A stretch of 64,000 nucleotides of DNA. Origin: Garcia nutans (taxonomy: Eukaryota; Streptophyta; Magnoliopsida; Malpighiales; Euphorbiaceae). This document shows positions 43,573 to 54,965 of this stretch, in pieces (position 1 is the stretch's first letter; every line of letters starts with the position of its first letter). Location of the stretch: assembly GCA_947685225.1 (NCBI GenBank), contig CANTUV010000072.1, positions 5,332,001 to 5,396,000 on the forward strand, in the 5' to 3' direction. Below the pieces are notes generated by a model, which was not told the origin of the DNA, ran no database searches, and saw only the letters and a list, made by a program, of their open reading frames with translations. A program made the translations under genes and the position numbers.

Positions 43573-43589
43573 CGCAGGAAATTCCTGCG
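43573..43589. repeat. U3 palindrome in LTR1
   Basis: CGCAGGAA/TTCCTGCG with a 1-nt loop. A partial third arm (TTTTCCTGCGGGC) follows at about 43612-43624. LTR2 has the fuller arrangement. Confidence 0.8.
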
Positions 43590-43788
43590 GGCGAAATAAC
43601 AACCCGAAGGATTTTCCTGCGGGCTGGCACGCCCACTGGCCCCAGCCACAGGCCCGCTGCCACAATTTTCACCGGCGCAAAATTTTTCGACCCAAATTTT
43701 TTAAACCTAATCTAATTAGGTTTTAATTTCTTTTTTTTATTAATATTACTTACCTTAATTAATTAGGAATAAACAACCTAAAAACCAT

Positions 43789-43796
43789 TATAAATA
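43789..43796 (+). promoter_or_regulatory. TATA box of LTR1
   Basis: TATAAATA, 476 nt into the LTR, identical to the box in LTR2, T2 and T3. Confidence 0.65.
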
Positions 43797-45468
43797 AGGA
43801 CCAACAGAACCAAATTAAAGGGGGGGGGGGAAGATTTTCACAATGAGCTTGGAATTGGAAACCAAATCAAGGAAGGAAAAGCAATAATTCAATTCAATTG
43901 ATTTTTAAGGGAGTAGCAGCACGAATTAACCAATTCAAAGGCAACAAAGGCTTGTCTTTGGAGCTAGTTCATCCAAGAAGAATTGTTTTTGGAGGAATCA
44001 ACAAAAGAATGTATGTTAAACTCTTTTTGATTCATGTTTTACAGTAGCAAATCTATAAAATTTAAGTTTTTTAAATAAAAAATCTTAGAACTTGAATTTA
44101 ATTTTTCCAAAGTTAAAACAATAAAAACGTGACTTTCTTTTCTAAAAAGACTTAAAATTGTTATTTTTACTTCTTAAAAATCTAATTGAGCATATTTTTC
44201 AACAAAACCAAAATCAAATTCTGTTTCTTTTAAGATTTTAAAGTAGGTTCTATTTTATTCAAAAAGCCTTAAAAAACATCTTTTCTACTTATAAAAACTT
44301 CAATCCATTTGTTTAAATTCATAAAACTTCATAAAATATCAAATTGATTTCTAAAATCCTAAAAATTACTCATTACCCGTAACCCCAATTTTAAAGCCTA
44401 AAATCCAAAATTCAACTTTTAAACCTAAAATAATAAACCCTAATCCTTTTAAAACCTTAAACCATAATTGTTATGAACCTTAATCCTTTTAAAACATAAA
44501 AAAACATAAAAACTCAAAAATTACACAATAGCTTAAAATTCAATAATCAAAAATCACAAATTTAAGTATCTTAAGGTATTCAAAACACTAGTTTCATGAT
44601 TTCATCATTCAAACCTTAATTTGGTTAATCAAAGAGTCTTACCAACCCTTTAAAACATAAAACCCTAATCTATTTTAATTCCATAAAAAGTCACAGTAGC
44701 TATAATTGAACTTTTATTTGCTTTATTCAATTCCATATTTATTTATACCTTGATTTATCTCTTATGCTTTAATCTATTTAATTTCAATACTTGATTTATT
44801 TAATTTATCATGGATGGATGTTTGTTTTGGTTAATAGCTTTGATGAATGATTTATTTATTATGAATAGATATTTACTTTTATCAATTTATTTAGACTTCC
44901 AAATTTTGTAAGAGGTATGTTTCCACTTGGTGGGTACCTTATTAGTTAAACATCATGTAATTTAATTTTCTTTTCTCTTTTAGAACCTTTGTAAAGGGCA
45001 TGTTTCTACCTTTTGGTGGGTGTCCTATCTAGGCATGTGATGTAAGGACATGTTTCCATCCTTGGATGGGTGTCCATTTATTTGTTTTGTTTTGTTTAGA
45101 CATTGCTTTGATTTTAATATAATGATGCTTTCTTTTTATTATGTGTAGTATGGATAATATTGTTATATTTAAGAATTTTATAATATTAAGACTTGTAAAG
45201 GAGGCCGGTTCCAATGAACCGGGCATTGTGGGGGTGTTGGGCCATTTCTCACCTTCCCCACACGTACCCAACTTTTTGAACCCATTAAGGGGTTGGGGAT
45301 TCCTTAGGAATTGAGTCATCCACCCCTTTCTTTTTTCCCGGCCCGTCCAGGTGGCGACTCCATTTTCTCCGGACTTAGGTCCATGTTCTCTAAGGCCCCG
45401 AGCCTAAACAGTGCCGAAGTCGTAAAAACCATTCCACCAGGAGTGGAGGCGAAAATCCCCGCTCACAG

Positions 45469-45486
45469 TGGCGACGCCACTGGGGA
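45469..45486 (+). promoter_or_regulatory. PBS of unit 1 (tRNA-Arg type, one mismatch)
   Basis: TGGCGACGCCACTGGGGA, one base from the TGGCGACTCCACTGGGGA of units 2 and 3. The complement ends in CCA preceded by a plausible acceptor strand and T-arm of a plant tRNA-Arg; Ogre/Tat elements use tRNA-Arg. Confidence 0.75.
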
Positions 45487-46624
45487 TAAGAGAAGTTGAT
45501 TCCGTTGGTCTTTATATTATTCTATTCTTTCTTATAATGATATTATCCATTGCATCATCTTAGATTGCATCGTGTGCGTGAGTTAGGATGCCCGTGTTAC
45601 CCGTGTTATATTATGTAAGGGATACCATACTTTCACTCAAGGTATGGAGATCGAGCATGGTATAACCACTCATAGCCTCGTACCATTTGGTATATACTTG
45701 CTATGGGAACCTAAGCCTTTTAACCCAAAGACTAAAGCTCATGTAATTGGCCTAGTTACTTTCCTTAGGTTTTACCCCCAAATGCATGTTGTTTGACTAT
45801 GGTTAGTTTATCTTAGTCTAAATCATGTCCTATTTGGTTTGTTCTTTTTCTAATATGACCTAAGTATATTGTAAGCTCAAAATAAATTTTTCTTTAAAAT
45901 CCAAAAGACCAAAACTATTTTGAAAATTTTTCCAAGATGGTCTTTGGACATAAGACTTTTTCTAAAAACAAATCAAAAAAAAATTCTTTGGCCCATGGCC
46001 CAAATACTTAGCCCAAAATCCATTTTTCTAAAATCTTTTACAATGGGCTTAGAAACAAAATTATTTTCACCCAGCCATTTTTTACAAAGAGCTTGCAAAA
46101 ATATTTAGATGTGGGCCTAGTTTACACTAAGAATAAATTAACTATGGGCTTGTTTTTGGCATGAATCATTAGTTACCCTTTTCAAGTAAGAAATCTATCT
46201 ATGATAAACCTCTTAATTTTGTTTTAATCCAATATAGCATAAAAGCTACTTTGGTTGGTTGAATGGATTAAAACCTAATTAAAGGGAATTATCATGGATT
46301 GATTTCCATTTTCGAAAATATAACTATTGGTTGAAACGTCCGAGGGAATTATTCAAAAGCAAGGTACCCCATGCTGGTATTTTGTTAACCATATACCTAG
46401 GAAAAGAGACTCGCAGCTCGTGTGTGGATGTTATAAGGTTGGAAGGAATGTCCTATTTATCCTTATTTGTTGTTTGTGCATACATGCATACATTTGCATC
46501 TCATCTCATTGATCCTCTCTGGCTCACAGCCCTGGATTATGATAGTTCTAAAGCTTACAACAATCCGACCTACGCCGGAGATGAGGCATCTAGCAACGAC
46601 TCAATCACTTGCTCACCAAAAATG
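45487..46624 (+). mobile_element. T7 unit 1 leader
   Basis: About 1.1 kb without convincing coding. Frames that run into gag from upstream (from 46331) lack conserved start context and differ among units, so I place the gag start at 46625. It contains an (ATGCATAC)n short repeat near 46483. The stretch from 45705 onward is inverted relative to 43313-42391 of T3. Confidence 0.7.
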
Positions 46625-48010
46625 ATGGAGCCCGAACAAATTCAAAGGATGGTGGATGAGGCCCTCAATGCCAAGATGTTAAAAATCAAAGAGGCCCTAG
46701 CTGAGACCATGAAGAACCAATTGACTGCAATCTTAGAAAACCATGTCGAGGCATCTGCTAGCACTAAGAAACCAAAGGACAAAGGGAAGACTAAAGTTAG
46801 TGAAGTGGTTTTTGATGATGAAAAGGTGATCATTGATGATGATGATGATTGGGCTCAATACTACCAAGAGATTCAAGAAAAGAAGAAAGAACCGAAGGCA
46901 ACAATTGAAAAGACCGAGACATCTGATGTTGAAAAGATGATTGCTGAATTAGAAAATAAATTTGAGAAGAAGCTGAAAACCGAAGAAATGTCCGAAGTTG
47001 ACAAGTTATTTGAACAAGATGATGAGGTCCCTTATAAATTCAAGATGCCATCTTTTGCAACGTATAATGGCACTGGAAATCCTCATCTCCATGTGAAGTA
47101 GTATATCACTGCCATGCAATCTGCCCGAGCTACTAAGGCTCAAACTCTAAGGTACTTCATGCTCTCATTGGATCCTGCTATCCAAAATTGGTTCAATACC
47201 TTAGATGATGGAACACAAAAGAGTTGGGATCTACTTTACAAAGCCTTCATCCAACAATATGGATACAATATTGAAATGGAAGTTACCATAATGGAAGTTG
47301 AGTCCATTAGGCAACGACCAAATGAAAATTTTGTAGATTATGTCAAGAGATGGAGAAACAAGGCTGCTTTACGCAAGAAGAGGCCCGATGAATCCGATCA
47401 AATAAGGATGATTGTGAGAGGGGTGTTACCTAGTCTTCGTGAGAGGATGTCTCATACACTCATCCGTGATTTCAAAGATCCTCTCCAAGCTGGTCTACAA
47501 ATTGAAGAGTGGGAAAGGGAGAAGAATCACTTTTCAATAAAAAGGAATGAGAAAGGGAACTACCAGTAGGGCAATCAAAGCACACAAAAAGAAGTTGATG
47601 TTGATGCCGCTAGTCAAGGAGGAATGAGGCAATTTTCAGAATTAGGGAAGCCACTATCTTGGGTTCTCAATAAGCTACAAAAGAAGGGATTGTTACAACC
47701 CTTGACTCCTCGTCCTTTGCCTAATCCTCTTCCACATAACTTTGATACTAATGCATTTTTCCAATTCCATCAAAGGCCTAGACACGAAACAGACAATTGC
47801 ATGAAGTTGAGGCATGAGATCCAGAATTTAATTGATAATGGCAAGTTGCCCGAGCCGGACAAGCCCAACACCAAACATAATCCATTTCCAAGGTTCAACA
47901 GAGTGCCACCACCAGCAACCTTTATGGTGGGAAAAGCATTGGAAGAAGATTTTGTTTTATCCTCTTTTCAAGATGGGAATGTTGAAGATGTGAAAGGAAA
48001 AGAAGCCTAA
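46625..48010 (+). pseudogene. gag: T7 unit 1 Gag, two nonsense codons
   Basis: A 461-codon frame with the same architecture as T3 Gag: QIQRMVDEALNAKM coil, KDKGKTKV patch, acidic middle (IIDDDDDWAQYYQ), KFKMPSFATYNGTGNP, NWFNTLDDGTQKSWDLLY capsid core, and a degenerate zinc motif (FFQFHQRPRHETDNC; the first Cys is Phe and the Gly is Arg). It ends FQDGNVEDVKGKEA, where T3 continues into protease. Stops are at 47099 (TAG; CAG in unit 2) and 47567 (TAG; TCG in unit 2). Confidence 0.88.
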
Positions 48011-50500
48011 CTCAATGAACTTTCCTTAGCTTGAATGTTTCTTTTCAATCTTAGTTTATTTAATATTTTGGAACTATCGTGTTTTTCAAATTTAAATTTG
48101 TTTGAATAAATTACTTTCATCATAAATTTTTATTGGTCTTTGTTCATTTTGGTACTCAACCAATGAGGAATTTAGCTTCATGTTTATAAATTAATGTGTC
48201 TAGGCATCATGACTCGAATGACTTTACTAGATGAGGGAATTCCTCTATAGCATTGAGTTGTGTATGCTTACTTAGAGAGGGCTCCTGCATAATTATCTTT
48301 GTCTAGGTCTTAGTCAGTCTTAGAACATTGCTTTGACAAACTTTCGAGGCGAAATTGAACTCTGCATATTTAAGGGAGAGATGATCTAGGCATTGTTTGA
48401 TTAGCCAACAACTAGTATCCACCCAATTAAATATTAATCCCTAGTTGTCCCTTTGAGCTTTCATAAAATTTTAGCTTTCTTTTCATTGGCATATAACCTC
48501 AACAACCTACCTTGAGTTGTTGGGATACTTTTGACAAGTCTTATGATCACAAAGGTGAAAAGGCAAGAAGATCAAAGAAAGGAATGAATAGTCAAGACTA
48601 TAAGGATAGTTGATGTTCTCAAAAACTTAAGGGTAGTTGAAGTTCCCTTAATGTCTCCAAAATATCAAGACAACAACAACATTAGAGTAACAAATGATTT
48701 ATCCCTATTTAGGAAGATTTATGTTACCCCACTCATCCATTATTGGAAGCCCATGTTGGTACAAACAAGACAACTATGTTTGAGCTAGAACAAAAAAAAA
48801 GGAAAAAAAAGAAAGAAAAAAGAGAATAGAAAAAGAAAAGAAAGAAAAAAGAGAATAGAAAAAGAAAAGACGAGAATAGAAAAAGAAAAAAAAATAAGAT
48901 AAAACTTAAAAGGCGGTTCAGAAAGCCAATTGAGTTCTCTTTTACCTAAAGCAGCAAAAGGCTTCCATTTGGTTCATAAAAGACATTTTTACTTGAATTG
49001 GCCCAACGCAACCAAAGATTCAATCAAATATGAGAAAAGGAGGGAGACCATCTAGTTCTTGAAAGTTTTGTACTTGATAGTCCAACAAGAAAGAAGGATC
49101 AAATGATAAAATGCTCAAAGAAAGGGAAGAGTAAGGAAAACAAAGAGAAAGAAAAGGGAAGAGTAAGAGAAATAAAGAAAAGGGAGAAGAAGAAAAGAAA
49201 CAGATTTGGGTCTTAAACTTTTTGCAAGGGCAAAAACTGTCCTAATCAAGATCCAGATTAATGCCGAGAAGATAGAAGAAATTTGGAGTCTAGAAAGATT
49301 GCTCCCAACTGTCTAAAGTTCCAATAAGAAATTTGTAGTGTGAGGGTTTGTCCACTGTGTCACACCAGCTCCAATCTCAAAATGGCCTCCACTTTAACCC
49401 ATGTCCCTTATAGACCCCATTTCAAGCCTATCAAAGACCTGTTGATCTCTCTTGGTAGGTAGAGTCTATTAGTGGAGATAGTTTGGATAAGCATGCATAT
49501 GAGATACACAATATTTAAACTCAAATGAGACCTTTGGCCAAGCAATGTGTATGTGCCTATCTGAAGTGCAACAGTTCTTGCTTAAATAGAAATTATTCCC
49601 GAGTTTAGTACGGTAACTAGGGTTGTCATGTTATAGATATATTAATTTGGAAAATTGAGTCCTGAGGTACATTGACATTAATTTGGCAAAGCCAACATTT
49701 GATTTCAAAAAAAAAAATTTTTGTCATACAAAGCCTTCAAGTTAAGGGAAGTATGTTGAACCTCCAAAGGACACATTTGGCAAAGTCATGAAGAACCTAC
49801 CAACCAACATGCTAAAATATAGTTTGAAATGGATACATCCCTGACTCTGCTGCTTAGGGTCTCCACCACTCATGTTTTCAACATCTCAAAGATAAAAGCT
49901 ATAAATAGAAAGCTTTCGACCATTCTAATGCAAGACTTGAACAAGCGTCAAAAGGGAACCAATGAGAACACTTATGCTGATCACCTCAGTCTGTGAGTCA
50001 ATGGAACAACTATAAGTATTATTCATGCATATCATGCATACATGAGCATGTCACATCGCACTTTCTTGTCTTGTATTGTCTATTCTTTATCAAAGTGAAC
50101 AGCAAACACTCTGTGAAGTGAAGAATCAAAAGAAGATGTCAAATCAGGAGGGAATGGAAAGCCCATTGCTTGAGAAAGCTCCAGTAATCTTGCAAAGAGA
50201 AGAAATGCATGCTTATGCGAAGAACAAGACGGCAAAAACATCAATCAAAGCTTGCATGGATAAAATCTTTGGTTTGAGCCTACACAGGGGGCAAAGTTTC
50301 TCTTTTTCAATTTTTTGAGTTTATATACCAAATATTTTTAAACTCACTTACAAATATTTTGCCACACAGGGGGGCAAGGAGAGGATATAAGGTCCAATTA
50401 AAAATAGCTAAATCTTTGCAAAAAGAAAGAACAAAAGAATGGAACAATAGAACTCTCAAAAGAATGAAGGTGCAAAAGACAAAAGACCAATCCAGCTAAA
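48011..50500 (+). mobile_element. T7 unit 1 non-coding 3' region
   Basis: No coding similarity. It includes a homopurine tract (48787-48905) and two PPT-like motifs, ACAGGGGGCAAAG (about 50284) and ACAGGGGGGCAAGG (about 50365). Short A/G-rich frames (for example 50076-50318) have no recognisable product. The same order is present in units 2 and 3. Confidence 0.75.
48787..48905 (+). repeat. Homopurine tract, duplicated
   Basis: About 120 bp of almost pure A and G, with an internal GAGAATAGAAAAAGAAAAG unit present in two to three copies. Unit 2 has a shorter tract with one copy (about 57137-57195). Confidence 0.85.
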
Positions 50501-50509
50501 AGAGCTGAA

Positions 50510-50700
50510 GCCAGGGTAAAGACCCGACCTCCAATGGATAGAGACCCATGTTTTAAGAGTAAAGACCCAATCTCAAAGGATGAAGATCCATTTGCAATGG
50601 TGAAGACCCAATGTCAAAAGATGAAGATTCATTTTCATGGATGAAGACCCGATCTCAAAGGATGAAGATCCATTTTGAGGGTGGAAAACCACAATGCATG
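50510..50700. repeat. T7 unit 1 GAAG/AAAG palindromes
   Basis: Sense-strand version of the T2 array. Units include AGCT/AGCT around AAAAG, GGGT/ACCC around AAAG and GGAT/ATCC around GAAG, several decayed. The unit 2 copy lies at 58795-58990. Confidence 0.7.
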
Positions 50701-50749
50701 GAATAACCGGAGCAGTCAGATTTCTCAAATTATAAAAGGTCAGTCAAAA

Positions 50750-51600
50750 TCAATCTCGGGTATAAGCACCCAAATTCAAATCAGCCTCGGGTCCATGTAC
50801 CCAATCTCAGGTCCAAGTACCCAATCTCGGGTCCAAGTACTCAATCTTGGGTCTAAGTACCCAAATCAAATCAATCTCGGGTCCAAGTACCCAATTTCAG
50901 GTCCAAGTACCCAAATCAAATCAATCTCGGGTCCAAGTACCCAATTTCAGGTCCAAGTACCCAAATCAAATCAATCTCGGGTCCAAGTACCCAAAATCAA
51001 TTCAAGCTCAGGTCCAAGTACCCAATTCCGGGTCCAAGTACCCAATCTCGGGTCCAAGTACCCAAAATCAATTCAAGCTCGGGTCCAAGTACCCAAATCA
51101 AATAAATATGGGTTCCAAGTACCCAATCCCGGGTCCAAGTACCCAAAATCAATTCAAGCTCGGGTCCAAGTACCCAATCCCGGGTCCAAGTACCTAATCT
51201 CGGGTCCAAGTACCCAAATCAAATCAAGCTCGGGTCCAAGTACCCACTCTCGGGTCTAAGTACCCAAATCAAACCCAGTCCCGGGTCCAAATACCCAATT
51301 TCGGGTCCAAGTACCCAAATCAAATCAAGCTCGGGTCCAAGTACCCAAATCAAACCCAGTCCTGGGTCCAAGTACCCAATCTCGGGTCCATGTACCCAAA
51401 TCAAATCAATCTCGAGTCCAAGTACCCAATCCCGGATCAAAGTACCCAAAATCAACCCAATCTCGGGTACAAGTACCCAAAATCAACCCAATCCCGGGTC
51501 CAAGTACCCGAAATCAATTCAAGTTTGGGTCCAAGTGCCCAATCTTAGGTCCAAGTACCTAAATCAAGTACTCAAATTGGGTCCAAGTACCCAAAACAAT
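50750..51600. repeat. T7 unit 1 GGGT-CCAAGT-ACCC array
   Basis: About thirty palindromes GGGT/ACCC around CCAAGT, spaced about 21-45 nt by CAATCTC- or CAAATCAAATC-type linkers. Arms change together at the end: TTAGGT/ACCTAA (51545-51562) and TTGGGT/ACCCAA (51577-51594). Open frames through it (50675-51259) are repeat translations. The unit 2 copy (59050-59520) is shorter. Confidence 0.85.
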
Positions 51601-51666
51601 TCGCCATCTCAAAAATTAAGTCTTATTGCTTTTCATTCTCTTTCACTAAGGTTTCAGATCATTCAA

Positions 51667-51679
51667 GCAGGGGGCAAAC
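51667..51679 (+). promoter_or_regulatory. T7 polypurine tract before LTR2
   Basis: GCAGGGGGCAAAC immediately upstream of TGTAGACCC. Confidence 0.9.
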
Positions 51680-51921
51680 TGTAGACCCTTAATTTTTTAC
51701 CCAATCCGATCTAATATGTTTTATTTATCCCAAAATGATTTTTGTTGTTTAATTGGTCCAAAATAAATTTAATTAAATAATTTTTACCTTATTATCTAAT
51801 TTTTATTAATAAAAATGAAAATAAACAAATAAAAAAATAAAAATAAATAAAAATCGGAGTCGGAAAAAAAAATCGGCAGCGAAAAGTGGTCGGCCGGGCC
51901 CGTCGGCCCAGCAGCAGCTCA

Positions 51922-51963
51922 CCTGCGGGCGAGTTATTTCGCCCGCAGGATTTTCCTGCGGGC
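51922..51963. repeat. Overlapping U3 palindromes in LTR2
   Basis: CCTGCGGGCGA/TCGCCCGCAGG (51922-51949) and GCCCGCAGGA/TCCTGCGGGC (51941-51963) share their middle arm, so only one can form at a time. Confidence 0.9.
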
Positions 51964-52123
51964 TGGCGCGCCCACTGGCCCCAGCCACGGGCCCTCTGCG
52001 ACAATTTTCACCAGCGCAAAATTTTTTGATCCAAATTTTTGAAACCTAATCCAATTAGGTTTTAATTTTTTTTATTAATATTACTTACCTTAATTAATTA
52101 GGAATAAACAACCTAAAAACCAT

Positions 52124-52131
52124 TATAAATA
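52124..52131 (+). promoter_or_regulatory. TATA box of LTR2
   Basis: TATAAATA, 445 nt into the LTR. It is the last such box in the array visible here, because LTR3 has lost this region. Confidence 0.65.
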
Positions 52132-53801
52132 AGGACCAATAGAACCAAATTAAAGGGGGGGGGGAAGATTTTCACAGTGAGCTTGGGATTGGAAACCAAA
52201 TCAAGGAAGGAAAAGCAATAATTCAATTCAATTGATTTTTAAAGGAGTAGCAGCACGAATTAACCAATTCAAAGGCAACAAAGGCTTGTCTTTGGAGCTA
52301 GTTCATCCAAGAAGAATTGTTTTTGGAGGATTCAACAAAAGAAGGTATGTTAAACTCTTTTTGATTCATGTTTTACAGTAGCAAATCTATAAAATTTAAG
52401 TTTTTTAAATAAAAAATCTTAGAACTTGAATTTAATTTTTCCAAAGTTAAAACAATAAAAACGTGACTTTCTTTTCTAAAAAGACTTAAAATTGTTATTT
52501 TTTTCTTCTTAAAACTCTAATTGAACATATTTTTAAACAAAACCAAAATCAAATTCTGTTTCTTTTAAGATTTTAAAGTAGGTTCTATTTTATTTAAAAA
52601 GCCTAAAAAACATCTTTTCTACTTATAAAAACTTCAATCCATTTGTTTAAATTCATAAAACTTCATAAAATATCAAATTGATTTCTAAAATCCTAAAAAT
52701 TACTCATTACACGTAAGCCCAATTTTAAAGCCTAAAATCCAAAATTCAACTTTTAAACCTAAAATAATAAACCCTAATCCTTTTAAAACCTTAAACCATA
52801 ATTGTTATGAACCTTAATCCTTTTAAAACATAAAAAAACATAAAAACTCAAAAATTACATAATAGCTTAAAATTCAATAATCAAAAATCACAAATTTATG
52901 TATCTTAAGGTATTCAAAACCCTAGTTTCATGATTCATCATTCAAACCTTAATTTGGTTAATCAAAGAGTCTTACCAACCCTTTAAAACATAAAACCCTA
53001 ATCTATTTTAATTCCATAAAAAGTCACAGTAGCTATAATTGAACTTTTATTTGCTTTATTCAATTCCATATTTATTTATACCTTGATTTATCTCTTATGC
53101 TTTAATCTATTTAATTTCAATACTTGATTTATTTAATTTATCATGGATGGATTTTTGTTTTGGTTAATAGCTTTGATGAATGATTTATTTATTATGAATA
53201 GATATTTACTTTTATCAATTTATTTAGACTTCCAAATTTTGTAAGAGGTATTTTTCCACTTGGTGGGTACCTCATTAGTTAAACATCATATAATTTAATT
53301 TTCTTTTCTATTTTAGAACCTTTGTAAAGGGCATGTTTCTACCTTTTGGTGGGTGTCCTATCTAGGCATGTGATGTAAGGACATGTTTCCATCCTTGGAT
53401 GGGTGTCCATTTATTTGTTTTGTTTTGTTTGGACATTGCTTTGATTTTAATATAATGATGCTTTCTTTTTATTATGTGTAGTATGGATAATATTGTTATA
53501 TTTAAGAATTTTATAATATTAAGACCTGTAAAGGAGGTCGGTTCCAATGAACCGGGCGTTGTGGGGGTGCTGGGCCATTTCTCACCTTCCTCACACGTAC
53601 CCAACTTTCCGAACCCATTAAGGGGTTGGGGATTCCTTAGGAATCGAGTCATCCACCCCTTTCTTTTTTCCCGGCCCGTCCGGGTGGCAACTCCATTTTC
53701 TCCGGACTTAGGTCCGTGTTTTCTAAGGTCCCGAGCCTAAACAGAGCCGAAGTCGTAAGAACCATTCCACTGGGAGTGGGGGCGAAAATCCCCGCTCACA
53801 G

Positions 53802-53819
53802 TGGCGACTCCACTGGGGA
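53802..53819 (+). promoter_or_regulatory. PBS of unit 2 (tRNA-Arg type)
   Basis: TGGCGACTCCACTGGGGA, one base after the LTR end. The preceding LTR end forms an 8-bp stem, GAGTGGGG with CCCCGCTC. Confidence 0.8.
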
Positions 53820-54965
53820 TAAGAGAAGTTGATTCCATTGGTCTTTATATTATTCTATTGTTTCTAATAATGATATTATCCATTGCATCATCTTAGATTG
53901 CATCTTGTGCGTGAGTTAGGATGCCCGTGTTACCCGTGTTATGTTATGTAAGCGATACCATACTTTCACTCAAGGTATGGAGATCGAGCATGGCATAACC
54001 ACTCATATCCTCGTGCCATTTGGTATATACTTGCTATGGGAACCTAAGTCTTTTAACCCAAAGACTAAAGCTCATGTAATTGGTCTAGTTACTTTCCTTA
54101 GGTTTTACACCAAATGCATGTTGTTTGACTATGGTTAGTTTATCTTAGTCTAAATCATGTCCTATTTGGTTTGTTCTTTTTCTAATATGACCTAAGTATA
54201 TTTTAAGCTCAAAATAAATTTTTCTTTAAAATCCAAAAGACCAAAACTATTTTGAAAATTTTTCCAAGATGGTCTTTGGACATAAGACTTTTTCTAAAAA
54301 CAAATCAAAAAAATAATTCTTTGGCCCATGGCCCAAATACTTAGCCCAAAATCCATTTTTCTAAAATCTTTTACAATGGGCTTAGAAACAAATTTATTTT
54401 CACCCAACCATTTTTTACAAAGAGCTTGCAAAAATATTTAGATGTGGGCCTAGTTTACACTAAGAATAAATTAACTATGGGCTTGTTTTTGGCATGAATC
54501 ATTAGTTACCTTTTTCAAGTGAGAAATCTATCTATGATAAACCTCTTAATTTTATTTTAATCCAATATATCATAAAAGCTACTTTGGTTGATTGAATGGA
54601 TTAAAACCTAATTAATGGGAATTATCATGGATTGATTTCCATTTTCTAAAATATAACTATTGGTTGAAAAGTCCGAGGGAATTATTCGAAAGCAAGGTGC
54701 CCCATGTTGGTATTTTGTTAACCATATACCTAGGAAAAGAGACTCGCCACTCGTGTGTGGATGTTATAAGGTTGGAAGGAATGTCCTATTTATCCTTATT
54801 TGTTGTTTGTTCATACATGCATACATGCATACATTTGCATCTCATCTCATTGATCCTCTCTGCCTCATAGCCCTGGATTATGATAGTTCTAAAGCTTACA
54901 ACAATCTGACCTACGCCGGAGATGAAGCATCTAGCAACGACTCAATCACTTGCTCACCAAAAACG
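53820..54965 (+). mobile_element. T7 unit 2 leader
   Basis: Non-coding and collinear with 45487-46624, with small differences. Frames at 54660-54870 that run toward gag are not conserved in start or frame. Confidence 0.7.

Larger units (their letters stand above)
43314..45467 (+). mobile_element. T7 LTR1
   Basis: 2154 bp. The first bases read TATAGACCC instead of TGTAGACCC, either a G-to-A change or a truncation at the T3 junction. TATA box at 43789-43796, U3 palindromes at 43573-43640, a G10 run at 43822, and an AAACCCTAA-containing R-U5. Ends CCCCGCTCACA. Confidence 0.88.
51680..53800 (+). mobile_element. T7 LTR2
   Basis: 2121 bp, TGTAGACCC to CTCACA. Differs from LTR1 by small indels in the GC-rich palindrome segment and scattered substitutions. 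TATA box 52124-52131. Confidence 0.93.

Noticed and set aside
46331..46624. N-terminal extension of T7 gag, and the similar frames at 54660 and 62040
   Set aside because: Start and frame are not conserved between units. T3 and all units share ATGGAGCCC as the plausible start.
50675..51259. 194-codon open frame with repeating SKYPNQ-like units
   Set aside because: It is a translation of the GGGTCCAAGTACCC array. Several frames and both strands are open, and the unit 2 copy breaks it.
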